The notes under the pieces: model-generated
Told to the model about the DNA's origin: nothing
Seen by the model: the letters and a program-made list of their open reading frames with translations, nothing else
Database searches by the model: none
Part shown: positions 26,250-33,894 of the stretch, one piece after another
Numbering within the stretch: position 1 is the stretch's first letter
Layout of the letters: each line of letters opens with the position of its first letter
Translations under genes and position numbers: made by a program
Origin: JAZKID01 sp963714065
GTDB lineage: Bacteria; Pseudomonadota; Alphaproteobacteria; Rhizobiales; UBA4765
NCBI GenBank assembly: GCA_963714065.1
Contig: OY970226.1
Span: forward strand, 1,922,001 to 1,986,000
Direction of reading: 5' to 3'
Length of the DNA: 64,000 bases

Positions 26250-29200
26250 TTATGAGCATCCCGTCGTGCCGCCGCAGGTGTCGCATTTCAGGCAGGTGCC
26301 GTTCCTCACCAGCGTGAAGTTCTGGCATTCGGGGCAGGCTTCGCCCTCGTAACCGCGCAGGCGGGCGATGTTGAGCTTGGCGGCAAGATCGGTCTGCACG
26401 GCGCGTGCGCCGGGGTTCTCAACTATCGCTTCCTGCATTTTTTGCCGGATGCGTTCCTGCTGCTCGTCATAGCGCTGCTCGGCCGCGATCTCGTCTTCCT
26501 GCGTGAAGATTTCGGCTTTCAGCGCTGCCGAGCCCGCCGTGGAGCCGAGCAGGGCATTGGTCGTGCCGGAAGAAGGCAGCGCACCCTGCATGAGAACGAG
26601 CTGGCTGGAGCGCCCGCGCGTATAACCGTTCGAAACGAGCTGGCCTGCGGGTACGCCGCCACCATGTTCCGATTTCGGCTCGCCAAGCGCGCTCGGGCTG
26701 TTTTCATCAGGCGTCACATGCGCAAGATCCGTGCGGTCGAGATAGGACACGGCAAGCTCGCGGAAGATATAATCGAGAATGCTTGTTGCGTTCTTGATCG
26801 CATCGTTCCCCTGCACGAGGCCGGCGGGCTCGAAGCGCGTGAAGGTGAACGCCTCCACATATTCGGCGAGCGGCACGCCATATTGCAGGCCGAGCGAGAT
26901 CGCGATGGCGAAATTGTTCATCATCGCGCGGAAGGCTGCCCCTTCCTTGTGCATGTCGATGAAGATCTCGCCCAAACGGCCGTCCTGATATTCGCCGGTG
27001 CGCAGATAGACCTTGTGCCCACCCACCATGGCTTTTTGCGTATAGCCCTTGCGGCGCTCGGGCATCTTGTCGCGCGCCACCTGGCGCTCGCGTTCGACCT
27101 CGATGATGCGCTCGACGATCTTCTCGGCGACATGCACCGTGCGCTCCGCCTGCGGCAGGGCGATGATCTCTTCGATGTCATCCTCGTCGTCGGCAACCAA
27201 TGACGCGTTCAGCGGTTGACTGAGCTTCGAGCCGTCGCGATAAAGCGCATTCGCTTTCAGGCCGAGCTTCCAGGAACGCTCATAGGCCTTCTTGCAATCT
27301 TCCACCGTCGCATTGTTTGGAATGTTGATGGTTTTCGAAATCGCGCCCGAAATGAAAGGCTGCGCCGCCGCCATCATGTCGATATGGGATTCGACCGAGA
27401 GATAGCGCGTGCCGGTACGGCCGCACGGGTTGGCGCAGTCGAAGACCGGGTAATGTTCTTTCTTCAGGTGCGGTGCGCCCTCCAGCGTCATCGCGCCGCA
27501 GACATGGATGTTTGCGGCATCGATATCCTGCTTGGAAAAGCCGAGTGTTTTCAGGATATCGAGCGTGGGGTCGGAAAGCTGCTCGTCGGTGAAGTTGAGC
27601 ACATGCGTGCAGAACTCGTCGCCGAGCACCCATCTGTTGAACACGAATTTGATATCGAAGGCCGAGCCCAGGCCTGCCTCGATCTCCTTGATCTCGCGCT
27701 CGCCGAAGCCCTTGGCGCGCAGCGTGGAATGGTTGATCGCGGGCGCCTGCGCCAGCGAGCCATGGCCCACCGCAAAGGCAACGATTTCCGCGACCTGATG
27801 TTCGGGATAGCCGAGCGTGGCCAGCGCTTCCGGCACGGCGCGGTTGATGATCTTGAAATAGCCGCCGCCCGCGAGCTTCTTGAATTTCACCAGCGCGAAG
27901 TCGGGCTCGATGCCGGTGGTGTCGCAATCCATTACAAGGCCGATCGTGCCGGTCGGCGCGATCACGGTTGCCTGCGCGTTGCGATAGCCGTGTTTTTCTC
28001 CCAGCAGAACCGCAAGATCCCACGCCATTTTCGCATGCTGCGAGAGGTTGACGTCTTTCAGGTTGATATGGTCGAGCGGCACCGGCGGCGTGTTCACTCG
28101 CTCATAGCCGTGCCTGTCGCCATGCGCGGCCCTGCGGTGGTTGCGCATTACACGCAGCATATCGTTGCGGTTGGCGACATAGCCGGGGAAGGGCCCAAGC
28201 TCGGAGGCCATCTCGGCGGAAGCGGCATAGGAAATGCCGGTCATGATCGCGGTGATGGCGCCGCAGATGGCGCGCGCTTCCTTGCTGTCATAGGGAATGC
28301 CTGCCGACATCAGAAGGCCGCCGATATTGGCATAGCCCAAACCCAGCGTGCGGTATTGATAAGACAGCCGTGCGATTTCGCGCGAGGGGAACTGCGCCAT
28401 CAGCACGGACAGCTCGAGCACGACGGTCCAGAGCCGGCAGGCATGTTCGAAACTCTCCACATCGAATTTCTTGTCCGCGTCGCGGAAGGTCATGAGGTTG
28501 AGCGAGGCGAGGTTGCACGCCGTGTCGTCGAGGAACATATATTCCGAGCACGGGTTCGATGCCTTGATCTCGCCGCCCTGCGGGCAGGTGTGCCAGTCGT
28601 TGACGGTCGTGTGGTACTGCAGGCCGGGATCGGCCGAGGCCCAGGCGGCAAAGCCGATCTGTTCCCACAAATCGCGCGCCTTCAACTGCTTCTTCACCTT
28701 GCCGTCCTTGCGCCAGGTAAGATTCCAGTTGCCGTCGCTCTCGACGGCGCGCAGAAAATCGTCCGTCACGCGCACGGAGTTGTTCGAATTCTGGCCGGAG
28801 ACGGTGAGATAGGCTTCCGAATCCCAGTCCGTGCCGTAGATCTTGAAATCGATATCCTTGTAGCCCTGTTGTGCGAACTGGATGACGCGCTTGATATAGC
28901 TCTCGGGCACGAAGGATTTCTTCGCGGCCTTGATCTCGCGCTTTAAGGCCGGGTTCTGGTCGGGGTCGAAGCAGGCATTGCCCTCGCCCTCGCAGTTCAC
29001 GCAGGCTTTCAGTATGGCCTTGAGGTGTTTTGCGCAGGCTTTCGATCCCGCAACGAGAGAGGCGACCTTCTGCTCCTCCTTCACCTTCCAGTTGATGTAA
29101 TCCTCGATATCCGGGTGATCGGCATCGACGACGACCATTTTCGCGGCGCGCCGCGTCGTGCCGCCCGATTTGATCGCGCCCGCCGCGCGGTCGCCGATCT

Positions 29201-29975
29201 TCAGGAAGCTCATCAGGCCGGAGGACTTGCCGCCGCCGGAAAGTTTTTCGCCTTCGCCGCGCAGGTTCGAGAAGTTCGAGCCGGTGCCCGAGCCGTATTT
29301 GAACAGGCGCGCCTCGCGCACCCACAGGTCCATGATGCCGCCTTCGTTGACGAGATCGTCGTTGATGCTCTGGATAAAGCAGGCATGCGGCTGCGGGCGT
29401 TCATAGGCCGAGGTGGAGGAGCGCACATCGCCGGTCTGCGGGTCGACGTAAAAATGGCCCTGGCTCGGCCCGTCGATGCCATAGGCCCAGTGCAGGCCGG
29501 TGTTGAACCATTGCGGCGAATTCGGCGCCGCCATCTGCATCGCCAGCATGTAGCGCAATTCGTCGAAGAAGGCGTGCGCATCCTGCTCCCGGTCGAAATA
29601 GCCGTTCTTCCAGCCCCAATAAGTCCATGTGCCGGCCATGCGGTCGAAGACCTGGCGGGCGGAGATTTCGGAACCGAAGCGATCTTCTTTCTGATAAACG
29701 GCGAGGCCGATTTCGTCGGGGATCGAGCGCCAGAGCCAGGAGGGAACGCTTTCCTCTTCCACGCGCCGCAACAGTTTGGCGACGCCGGCCTTGCGGAAAT
29801 ATTTCTGCGCGATGATATCGGTCGCGACCTGCGACCAATGCGCGGGGATGTCTATATTGTCGAGCTTGAAGACAACCGAGCCGTCGGGATTTTTGATCTC
29901 GCTTATCGCCTGGCGAAACTCGATGGTCTCGTAGGCCGACCGGCCTTCTTTCGTATAACGACGCTCAAAGCGCAT
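26250..29975 (-). CDS. nrdJ: vitamin B12-dependent ribonucleotide reductase (class II)
   Basis: This is a 1241-residue adenosylcobalamin-dependent reductase, the size of the long alphaproteobacterial NrdJ. It has GTGSNFSNLRGEGE, NPCSEYMFLDDTACNLASLN and APTGTIGLVMDCDTTGIEP, typical of the alpha-type barrel. The C-terminus has a Cys-rich zinc/redox tail (ACPECQNFT..CLKCDTCGGTTGCS). It makes deoxynucleotides independently of oxygen but needs B12. A promoter and a possible NrdR box lie about 215-285 bases upstream. Confidence 0.96.
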   Translation of the reverse strand: MRFERRYTKEGRSAYETIEFRQAISEIKNPDGSVVFKLDNIDIPAHWSQVATDIIAQKYFRKAGVAKLLRRVEEESVPSWLWRSIPDEIGLAVYQKEDRFGSEISARQVFDRMAGTWTYWGWKNGYFDREQDAHAFFDELRYMLAMQMAAPNSPQWFNTGLHWAYGIDGPSQGHFYVDPQTGDVRSSTSAYERPQPHACFIQSINDDLVNEGGIMDLWVREARLFKYGSGTGSNFSNLRGEGEKLSGGGKSSGLMSFLKIGDRAAGAIKSGGTTRRAAKMVVVDADHPDIEDYINWKVKEEQKVASLVAGSKACAKHLKAILKACVNCEGEGNACFDPDQNPALKREIKAAKKSFVPESYIKRVIQFAQQGYKDIDFKIYGTDWDSEAYLTVSGQNSNNSVRVTDDFLRAVESDGNWNLTWRKDGKVKKQLKARDLWEQIGFAAWASADPGLQYHTTVNDWHTCPQGGEIKASNPCSEYMFLDDTACNLASLNLMTFRDADKKFDVESFEHACRLWTVVLELSVLMAQFPSREIARLSYQYRTLGLGYANIGGLLMSAGIPYDSKEARAICGAITAIMTGISYAASAEMASELGPFPGYVANRNDMLRVMRNHRRAAHGDRHGYERVNTPPVPLDHINLKDVNLSQHAKMAWDLAVLLGEKHGYRNAQATVIAPTGTIGLVMDCDTTGIEPDFALVKFKKLAGGGYFKIINRAVPEALATLGYPEHQVAEIVAFAVGHGSLAQAPAINHSTLRAKGFGEREIKEIEAGLGSAFDIKFVFNRWVLGDEFCTHVLNFTDEQLSDPTLDILKTLGFSKQDIDAANIHVCGAMTLEGAPHLKKEHYPVFDCANPCGRTGTRYLSVESHIDMMAAAQPFISGAISKTINIPNNATVEDCKKAYERSWKLGLKANALYRDGSKLSQPLNASLVADDEDDIEEIIALPQAERTVHVAEKIVERIIEVERERQVARDKMPERRKGYTQKAMVGGHKVYLRTGEYQDGRLGEIFIDMHKEGAAFRAMMNNFAIAISLGLQYGVPLAEYVEAFTFTRFEPAGLVQGNDAIKNATSILDYIFRELAVSYLDRTDLAHVTPDENSPSALGEPKSEHGGGVPAGQLVSNGYTRGRSSQLVLMQGALPSSGTTNALLGSTAGSAALKAEIFTQEDEIAAEQRYDEQQERIRQKMQEAIVENPGARAVQTDLAAKLNIARLRGYEGEACPECQNFTLVRNGTCLKCDTCGGTTGCS

Positions 29976-30190
29976 AACTTATCCCTCACACTGTTTTCGC
30001 GCTTTCGCGCTGTTGCCCCAAATTGCGGATTGCTCCGCGCCTTAACTGCCCTTATGCAAGCAAAAACTAACCATACGGCGGTCATTTTCATGCCCCCGCA
30101 GCCCTTTACTCATGGCTTGTTTTTAGTCCCTGCTCCCCTCGGACCAAGAGCCTAATTGATGACTCTCGCCCCTATCAAGCAAGGGAGACG

Positions 30191-30220
30191 ATACTAGTTC
30201 CAGAACCATATCATCGTCAA
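30191..30220 (-). promoter_or_regulatory. candidate sigma-70 promoter of nrdJ
   Basis: On the minus strand, TTGACG (30220-30215) is followed 18 bases later by TAGTAT (30196-30191). Transcription would start near 30184, leaving a leader of about 208 bases before nrdJ. The leader has no B12-box that I can see. Confidence 0.4.
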
Positions 30221-30248
30221 GGTTTAGTATGTGTTAAAAATAGTACCT

Positions 30249-30260
30249 ACTATATATAGT
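30249..30260. promoter_or_regulatory. candidate NrdR box upstream of nrdJ
   Basis: ACTATATATAGT is a perfect 12-bp palindrome matching the core of known NrdR boxes (consensus ACACWATATATWGTGT). It sits about 30 bases upstream of the -35 element. NrdR normally binds two boxes; I see only a weak second half-match near 30225-30234. The nrdR gene is in this window. Confidence 0.45.
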
Positions 30261-30528
30261 TATAAAATGTGGATGACGGGGATAAAAGCCTTAAAGATCC
30301 CGATTTAGGAATTATCCCTTGCCAAAGGACTCCGCGTGCCTGGCCGAGGCTATTTCGAAGAGCAGCGAAATAAATCTTGCAGCGATGGGGCGCGGCTTCA
30401 GAAAGGAAAAACTAACCTTAGGATTTCATTGCCAGTTCAACTTAAATACGCCGCCGATTTTAACTCTATTCTTAAAAAGAGTAAGTAGCTTAACATTAGG
30501 AAATTTTGCGGCTGCTCACTGAACTGGC
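30261..30528. other. intergenic region between nrdJ and the receiver genes
   Basis: This stretch is AT-rich towards 30420-30510, probably the promoter region of the receiver pair. I looked for a CtrA site (TTAA-N7-TTAA): TTAACTCTATTCTTAA at 30471 onwards has an eight-base spacer and is not convincing. No gene is supported. Confidence 0.3.
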
Positions 30529-30981
30529 ATGGAAGACACAAAGAATCATCGCGCGATCATTCAATCCCTCGAGGACCTCGATGTCGTCGTCGTCGACGAT
30601 TTGCGCTTCACGCAGATGATGATGCGCACAATCCTCCTGCCGCTGAGGCTGAAAAGGCTACGCTTCTACGATACGGTGGAAAGCGCGTTGAAAGACATGC
30701 GCGACGATCCGCCCAATCTTCTGATCACCGACTGGCGCATCCAGGATAAATCCGGCCGCCGCCTGGTGAAGGCCCTCCGCGATAAGCACAAGGAAATGGC
30801 GGCCAAGCTCCCCCTGCTGGTCACCATGTCCAATCCCACCCGCACCGAGGCGGAGGAGGCCCTGCGCTGTGGCGCCAAGGCCGTGATCGCCAAACCCTTC
30901 TCGCAAAACTCGCTGCAGAAGCGCGTGCAGTGGATTGCCAAGGAAAATCGCGAACTAAAGGCCGTCGGTAAGACTACCTAA
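30529..30981 (+). CDS. single-domain response regulator (receiver)
   Basis: This is a 150-residue CheY-like receiver with a 15-residue N-terminal extension. It has the acidic pair VVVVDD, the phospho-acceptor Asp in LLITDWRI, a Thr/Ser switch in LVTMSN and the conserved Lys in IAKPFS. No output domain is present, so it probably signals by protein contact. It lies 51 bases before a second, more degenerate receiver. The partner kinase is not visible here. Confidence 0.85.
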   Translation: MEDTKNHRAIIQSLEDLDVVVVDDLRFTQMMMRTILLPLRLKRLRFYDTVESALKDMRDDPPNLLITDWRIQDKSGRRLVKALRDKHKEMAAKLPLLVTMSNPTRTEAEEALRCGAKAVIAKPFSQNSLQKRVQWIAKENRELKAVGKTT

Positions 30982-31032
30982 TTCTGCAGTTTTATAGATC
31001 ATCATTAATATATACAACCTTAGATTGTGGGA

Positions 31033-31659
31033 ATGATTTCGTGTTCCCACAGTAGCCTTGGCCTAACCCTCGATCAGGTCCGCGCGCTTGTCTGCGCGCA
31101 TCGCTCCCTGATGATGCTGACCCGCTCCATGCTACACATGTGCGGCGTGAAAAATGTGGTGACGTTCGACAATCCCATTCATGCCCTCAATCATATGCTG
31201 ATGCACGATGTCGATCTCATTCTGGCCGATGCCGCAACGGCCCCGCTGACGGGGTTGCAGCTGATCAAGGTCATCCGCCACCGCACGGCAGATCCTCTTT
31301 GCTTCCTGCCGATCATCCTGACATGCAGCCAGCCGAAGCCGAATTATGTCAACAAGGCTATGCGAATGGGAGCGCAGCTCATTCTCAGCCGCCCGTTTTC
31401 GACATCGATGTTGCGCAACAGGCTGAACTGGATCCTGAACGATCAGCGCGGGCTCTATCTCGAAGGCGACCGCTGGAAAATCGACGGCGTCGAGGAGCAG
31501 TTGCAGCAGAATCTCAAGAACAAGCTTCTGCCGTCGCTGCTCACGCAATTGCGCTTGGGGTCCGTTCGAAAAGCCATGGCGGAAGCAAGGGCGGCGCAGA
31601 CGCTCGTCGACAATATCCTGGGCACGGTGATCGAGGATCGCAGGGCCGGCTTCGCCTGA
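31033..31659 (+). CDS. receiver-like protein with helical C-terminal extension
   Basis: This 208-residue protein has a CheY-like fold over about residues 10-135. The acceptor region reads LILADAATAPLTG, but the N-terminal acidic pair is missing (VCAHRSLM) and the conserved Lys is Arg (LSRPFS), so phosphorylation is doubtful. The extension of about 70 residues is helical (LQQNLKNKLLPSLLTQL..). It shares pattern with the preceding receiver and may be a diverged duplicate. Start: ATG 31033 preferred over GTG 31027. Confidence 0.75.
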   Translation: MISCSHSSLGLTLDQVRALVCAHRSLMMLTRSMLHMCGVKNVVTFDNPIHALNHMLMHDVDLILADAATAPLTGLQLIKVIRHRTADPLCFLPIILTCSQPKPNYVNKAMRMGAQLILSRPFSTSMLRNRLNWILNDQRGLYLEGDRWKIDGVEEQLQQNLKNKLLPSLLTQLRLGSVRKAMAEARAAQTLVDNILGTVIEDRRAGFA

Positions 31660-31752
31660 TTACGGCCATTTTTCCAACTCACATTGCCGGCCGGCGCTGG
31701 ACATGGGCGCCTGCGTCGGCTTTAAATCGGCCGACTCTTCAAGGGTGAGCGC

Positions 31753-32151
31753 GTGAGATTCTTCAAGGAAATCTTCGCCTGGTGGACAGGCAATACATGG
31801 GGAACGCGGCTGACCTTGTGGAAAGCTGGCGCCGAGCGCGTGGGCGCGGACGAACTCGGCAACATCTATTATCGCGGGCGCGAACTTTACGCAGGGCAGG
31901 GCGAACGGCGCTGGGTAATTTACGCGAGAGAATCGGATGCATCCCTGGTGCCGCCGCTCTGGCATGGCTGGCTGCACCATCAGCTCGACGAATTGCCTGC
32001 GGAATATGCGAAGGAAAAACAATCCTGGCAGAAGCCGCATCTTCCCAACATGACGGGCACGCCGCAGGCTTACCGCCCCCCGGGTTCGGTTCTGGCGCAG
32101 GCTCAGCGCCCGTCCGCAACCGGCGATTACGAAGCGTGGAAGCCGGAATGA
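31753..32151 (+). CDS. NADH:ubiquinone oxidoreductase subunit NDUFA12 family protein
   Basis: This 132-residue protein has the NDUFA12 pattern: FAWWTGNTWGTRLTLWKAG, DELGNIYYRG, RRWVIYA, and VPPLWHGWLHHQLDELP. In alphaproteobacteria and mitochondria this is an accessory subunit of respiratory complex I. The start is a GTG with AAGGGTGAGC upstream. Its stop overlaps the DUF2155 start (ATGA). The NDUFA12-DUF2155-aat order is typical. Confidence 0.92.
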   Translation: MRFFKEIFAWWTGNTWGTRLTLWKAGAERVGADELGNIYYRGRELYAGQGERRWVIYARESDASLVPPLWHGWLHHQLDELPAEYAKEKQSWQKPHLPNMTGTPQAYRPPGSVLAQAQRPSATGDYEAWKPE

Positions 32152-32858
32152 AACGCAACGCGTCATCCCCGCGTAGGCGGGGATCTCAAAATGGGAAGAG
32201 GTATTTAGATCCCCGCCTACGCGGGGATGACGGGAAGAGACGGACCGCATTTCTTTCATTCTGTTTTTTTATATTGATGCTCGCATCCCCCGCTCACGCC
32301 CAGCGCATCGAGAATCCGGTTTCCGAATTCGCCGGGCTCGACAAGATCACGGCGCGTATCATCAAATTCGAGGTCAGGATCAACGAAACCGTGCAGTTCG
32401 GCGCGCTGCAGGTGACGCCGCGCGTCTGCTACAATCGCGCAAGTTCCGACGACCCGCTGACGACGGGCTTCGTCGAGGTCGACGAGATCACGCTGGAAGG
32501 AAAAATCCATCGCCTCTTTTCCGGCTGGATGTTTGCCGACAGCCCGGGCCTGAATGCGGTGGAGCATCCGATCTACGATATCTGGCTCGTCTCCTGCAAA
32601 GGCGGCAAGCCGCCGAAACCGTCCGATGACGAGGCGCAGGAAGAAAAACCGAAATCCAAAAAGAAAAAACAGGCGCAGCCTCAGCCTGAAGAGGGCGGTA
32701 TGATGCAGGAGCTGCCGCCTGAGCAGGTCGCGCCCGTTCCGCAACAGCCGAAGCCGAAACCAAAGCCGAAGAAAGAGCCGGTCATCCCCGAACCTTACGG
32801 CTATCAGCCCCTGCAGCCGGGCGTGCCGTTCGATCCGGATCAGGTTCCGAGAAGGTGA
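32148..32858 (+). CDS. DUF2155 domain protein with an in-frame R3 repeat in its N-terminus
   Basis: This is a 236-residue secreted protein. The signal core is TAFLSFCFFILMLASPAHA. The DUF2155 domain (about 50-150) has ITARIIKFEVRINETVQFG and AVEHPIYDIWLVSC, followed by a Lys/Pro-rich tail. Codons 5-28 are an R3 repeat encoding SSPRRRGS..YLDPRLRGDDG. No start codon lies between the repeat and the signal core, and the ATG at 32148 overlaps the NDUFA12 stop, so the repeat is translated and lengthens the basic n-region. Function is unknown. Confidence 0.88.
   Translation: MKRNASSPRRRGSQNGKRYLDPRLRGDDGKRRTAFLSFCFFILMLASPAHAQRIENPVSEFAGLDKITARIIKFEVRINETVQFGALQVTPRVCYNRASSDDPLTTGFVEVDEITLEGKIHRLFSGWMFADSPGLNAVEHPIYDIWLVSCKGGKPPKPSDDEAQEEKPKSKKKKQAQPQPEEGGMMQELPPEQVAPVPQQPKPKPKPKKEPVIPEPYGYQPLQPGVPFDPDQVPRR
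32161..32232. repeat. R3 repeat inside the DUF2155 coding region
   Basis: The 72-bp element has perfect inverted arms of 26 bp (CGTCATCCCCGCG..GGGGATCT and complement) around a 20-bp centre. Each arm is itself a hairpin. The length is 24 codons exactly, so the downstream reading frame is kept. Confidence 0.88.
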
Positions 32859-32883
32859 TTTACATTCCGCTCATTCCCACTTT

Positions 32884-33017
32884 GTAGGGTGGGTTGAGCA
32901 ACGCGAAACCCACCGCAAAATCGTCATCCCCGCGAATGCGGGGATCTCGGGATGCCCGCCTACGCGGGCATGACGTAAATGTAAATGGTGGGTTTCACTA
33001 CGTTCAACCCACCCTAC
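32884..33017. repeat. R5 repeat with an R3 element nested inside
   Basis: The outer arms are GTAGGGTGGGTTGAGC and its inverted counterpart CGTTCAACCCACCCTAC. An R3 element (32922-32975) sits between them. The right arm overlaps the end of aat and supplies its TAG stop codon (33014-33016). Confidence 0.78.
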
Positions 33018-33634
33018 GCATCAATTGCAAAATAATCGCCATCCAATTGCAGCGCCGCTTCCAGCAATTTCATGTAATCTTTCTGGTCGATGACGATCGC
33101 GCCGAACTGCTTCAGGTGATTGGTGATGAACTGCGTATCGAGCAGCCTGTAGCCGCCCGCGCGCAAGCGCTCGGCCAGATGCACAAGCGCCACTTTCGAA
33201 GCATCCGTTTCATGCGAGAACATGCTCTCGCCGAAAAACACAGCACCTAGTGATACGCCATATAAACCACCCACCAGCTTGCCGTCCTTCCGGCATTCGA
33301 CTGTGTGGCAATGGCCCATATCAAACAGCTCACGATAGATTTTCTTGATGCGCGTGTTGATCCAGGTTTCGGATTTATTGGTGCGCGCCGCGCAGGCATC
33401 GATCACGGCATCGAAATCCGTATCCACTTTGATATCGAAAGGCCGCTTGCGAATGGTGCGCGCCAGCCGCTGCGGCACATGAAAATCGTCGAGCGGCAAA
33501 ATGCCGCGCTCTTTCGGCTCCACCCAGAACAGGCCCGGATCGTCAGCACTTTCCGACATGGGAAAAAGGCCGATGGAATAGGCCTTGAGCACGGTTTCGG
33601 GTGTAAGGGCGTGGGGATCGGTGGGTTTGGACAT
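33014..33634 (-). CDS. aat: leucyl/phenylalanyl-tRNA--protein transferase
   Basis: This 206-residue enzyme transfers Leu or Phe from tRNA to N-terminal Arg/Lys of proteins, making bacterial N-degrons. It has AYSIGLFPM, FWVEPKERGILPLD, HCHTVECRKDGKLVGGLYGVSLG and FGESMFSH..DASKVAL. The products would be recognised by ClpS-ClpA, encoded at 55990-58780. AAGGGAAAT precedes the ATG. The stop codon lies within an R5 repeat. Confidence 0.96.
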   Translation of the reverse strand: MSKPTDPHALTPETVLKAYSIGLFPMSESADDPGLFWVEPKERGILPLDDFHVPQRLARTIRKRPFDIKVDTDFDAVIDACAARTNKSETWINTRIKKIYRELFDMGHCHTVECRKDGKLVGGLYGVSLGAVFFGESMFSHETDASKVALVHLAERLRAGGYRLLDTQFITNHLKQFGAIVIDQKDYMKLLEAALQLDGDYFAIDA

Positions 33635-33647
33635 ATTTCCCTTTGCA

Positions 33648-33884
33648 CGTCATCCCCGCGAAGGCGGGGATCTAGAAATAATGTCATTCTGGGGCGAAGC
33701 CGAAGAATCTCAAAGAAAATTATGAGATCCTTCGCGGAGTTTATACTCGGACATGCCGGAGGCATGATCCGGGTGCTCAGGATGACAATTCTTCATATCT
33801 GGATTCCCAACGCAACTCGGATCTATCCGAGTTGCGCACTAAAAAACTACATCGGGCAAACCCGATGTAAGCGCGGGGATGACG
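33648..33884. repeat. R3 repeat with an R2 at its centre and a DH in its right hairpin
   Basis: The left R3 half ends ..TCTAGAAATAAT (33682). A complete R2 element (33683-33786) follows, itself holding a 38-bp hairpin insert (33736-33773). The right R3 half (..TCTGGATTCCC) is then interrupted by a DH element before GCGCGGGGATGACG. Three insertion events can be read from this one locus. Confidence 0.75.
33811..33870. repeat. DH bipartite palindrome, copy 3
   Basis: Palindrome 1 has arms CGCAACTCGGAT/ATCCGAGTTGCG (33811-33836). The AT-rich spacer CACTAAAAAAC follows, then palindrome 2 with arms TACATCGGG/CCCGATGTA (33849-33870). Confidence 0.7.
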
Positions 33885-33894
33885 ATGATAGGAC

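Noticed and set aside
26250..29975. Intein or split gene in nrdJ
   Set aside because: NrdJ is a known intein host, but the 1241 residues read through all motifs with no insertion bearing intein-type ends.
29976..30184. Cobalamin riboswitch in the nrdJ leader
   Set aside because: I could not find the conserved B12-box or core helices. A short upstream frame (30091-29903) lacks a ribosome site and overlaps nrdJ.
30440..30500. CtrA binding site upstream of the receiver pair
   Set aside because: TTAA pairs are present but the spacing is 8 or 14 bases, not 7. In an AT-rich region this is expected by chance.
30319..30522. 67-codon frame before the receiver pair
   Set aside because: There is no ribosome site or recognisable pattern, and it lies in a promoter-like AT-rich region. 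It is probably chance.
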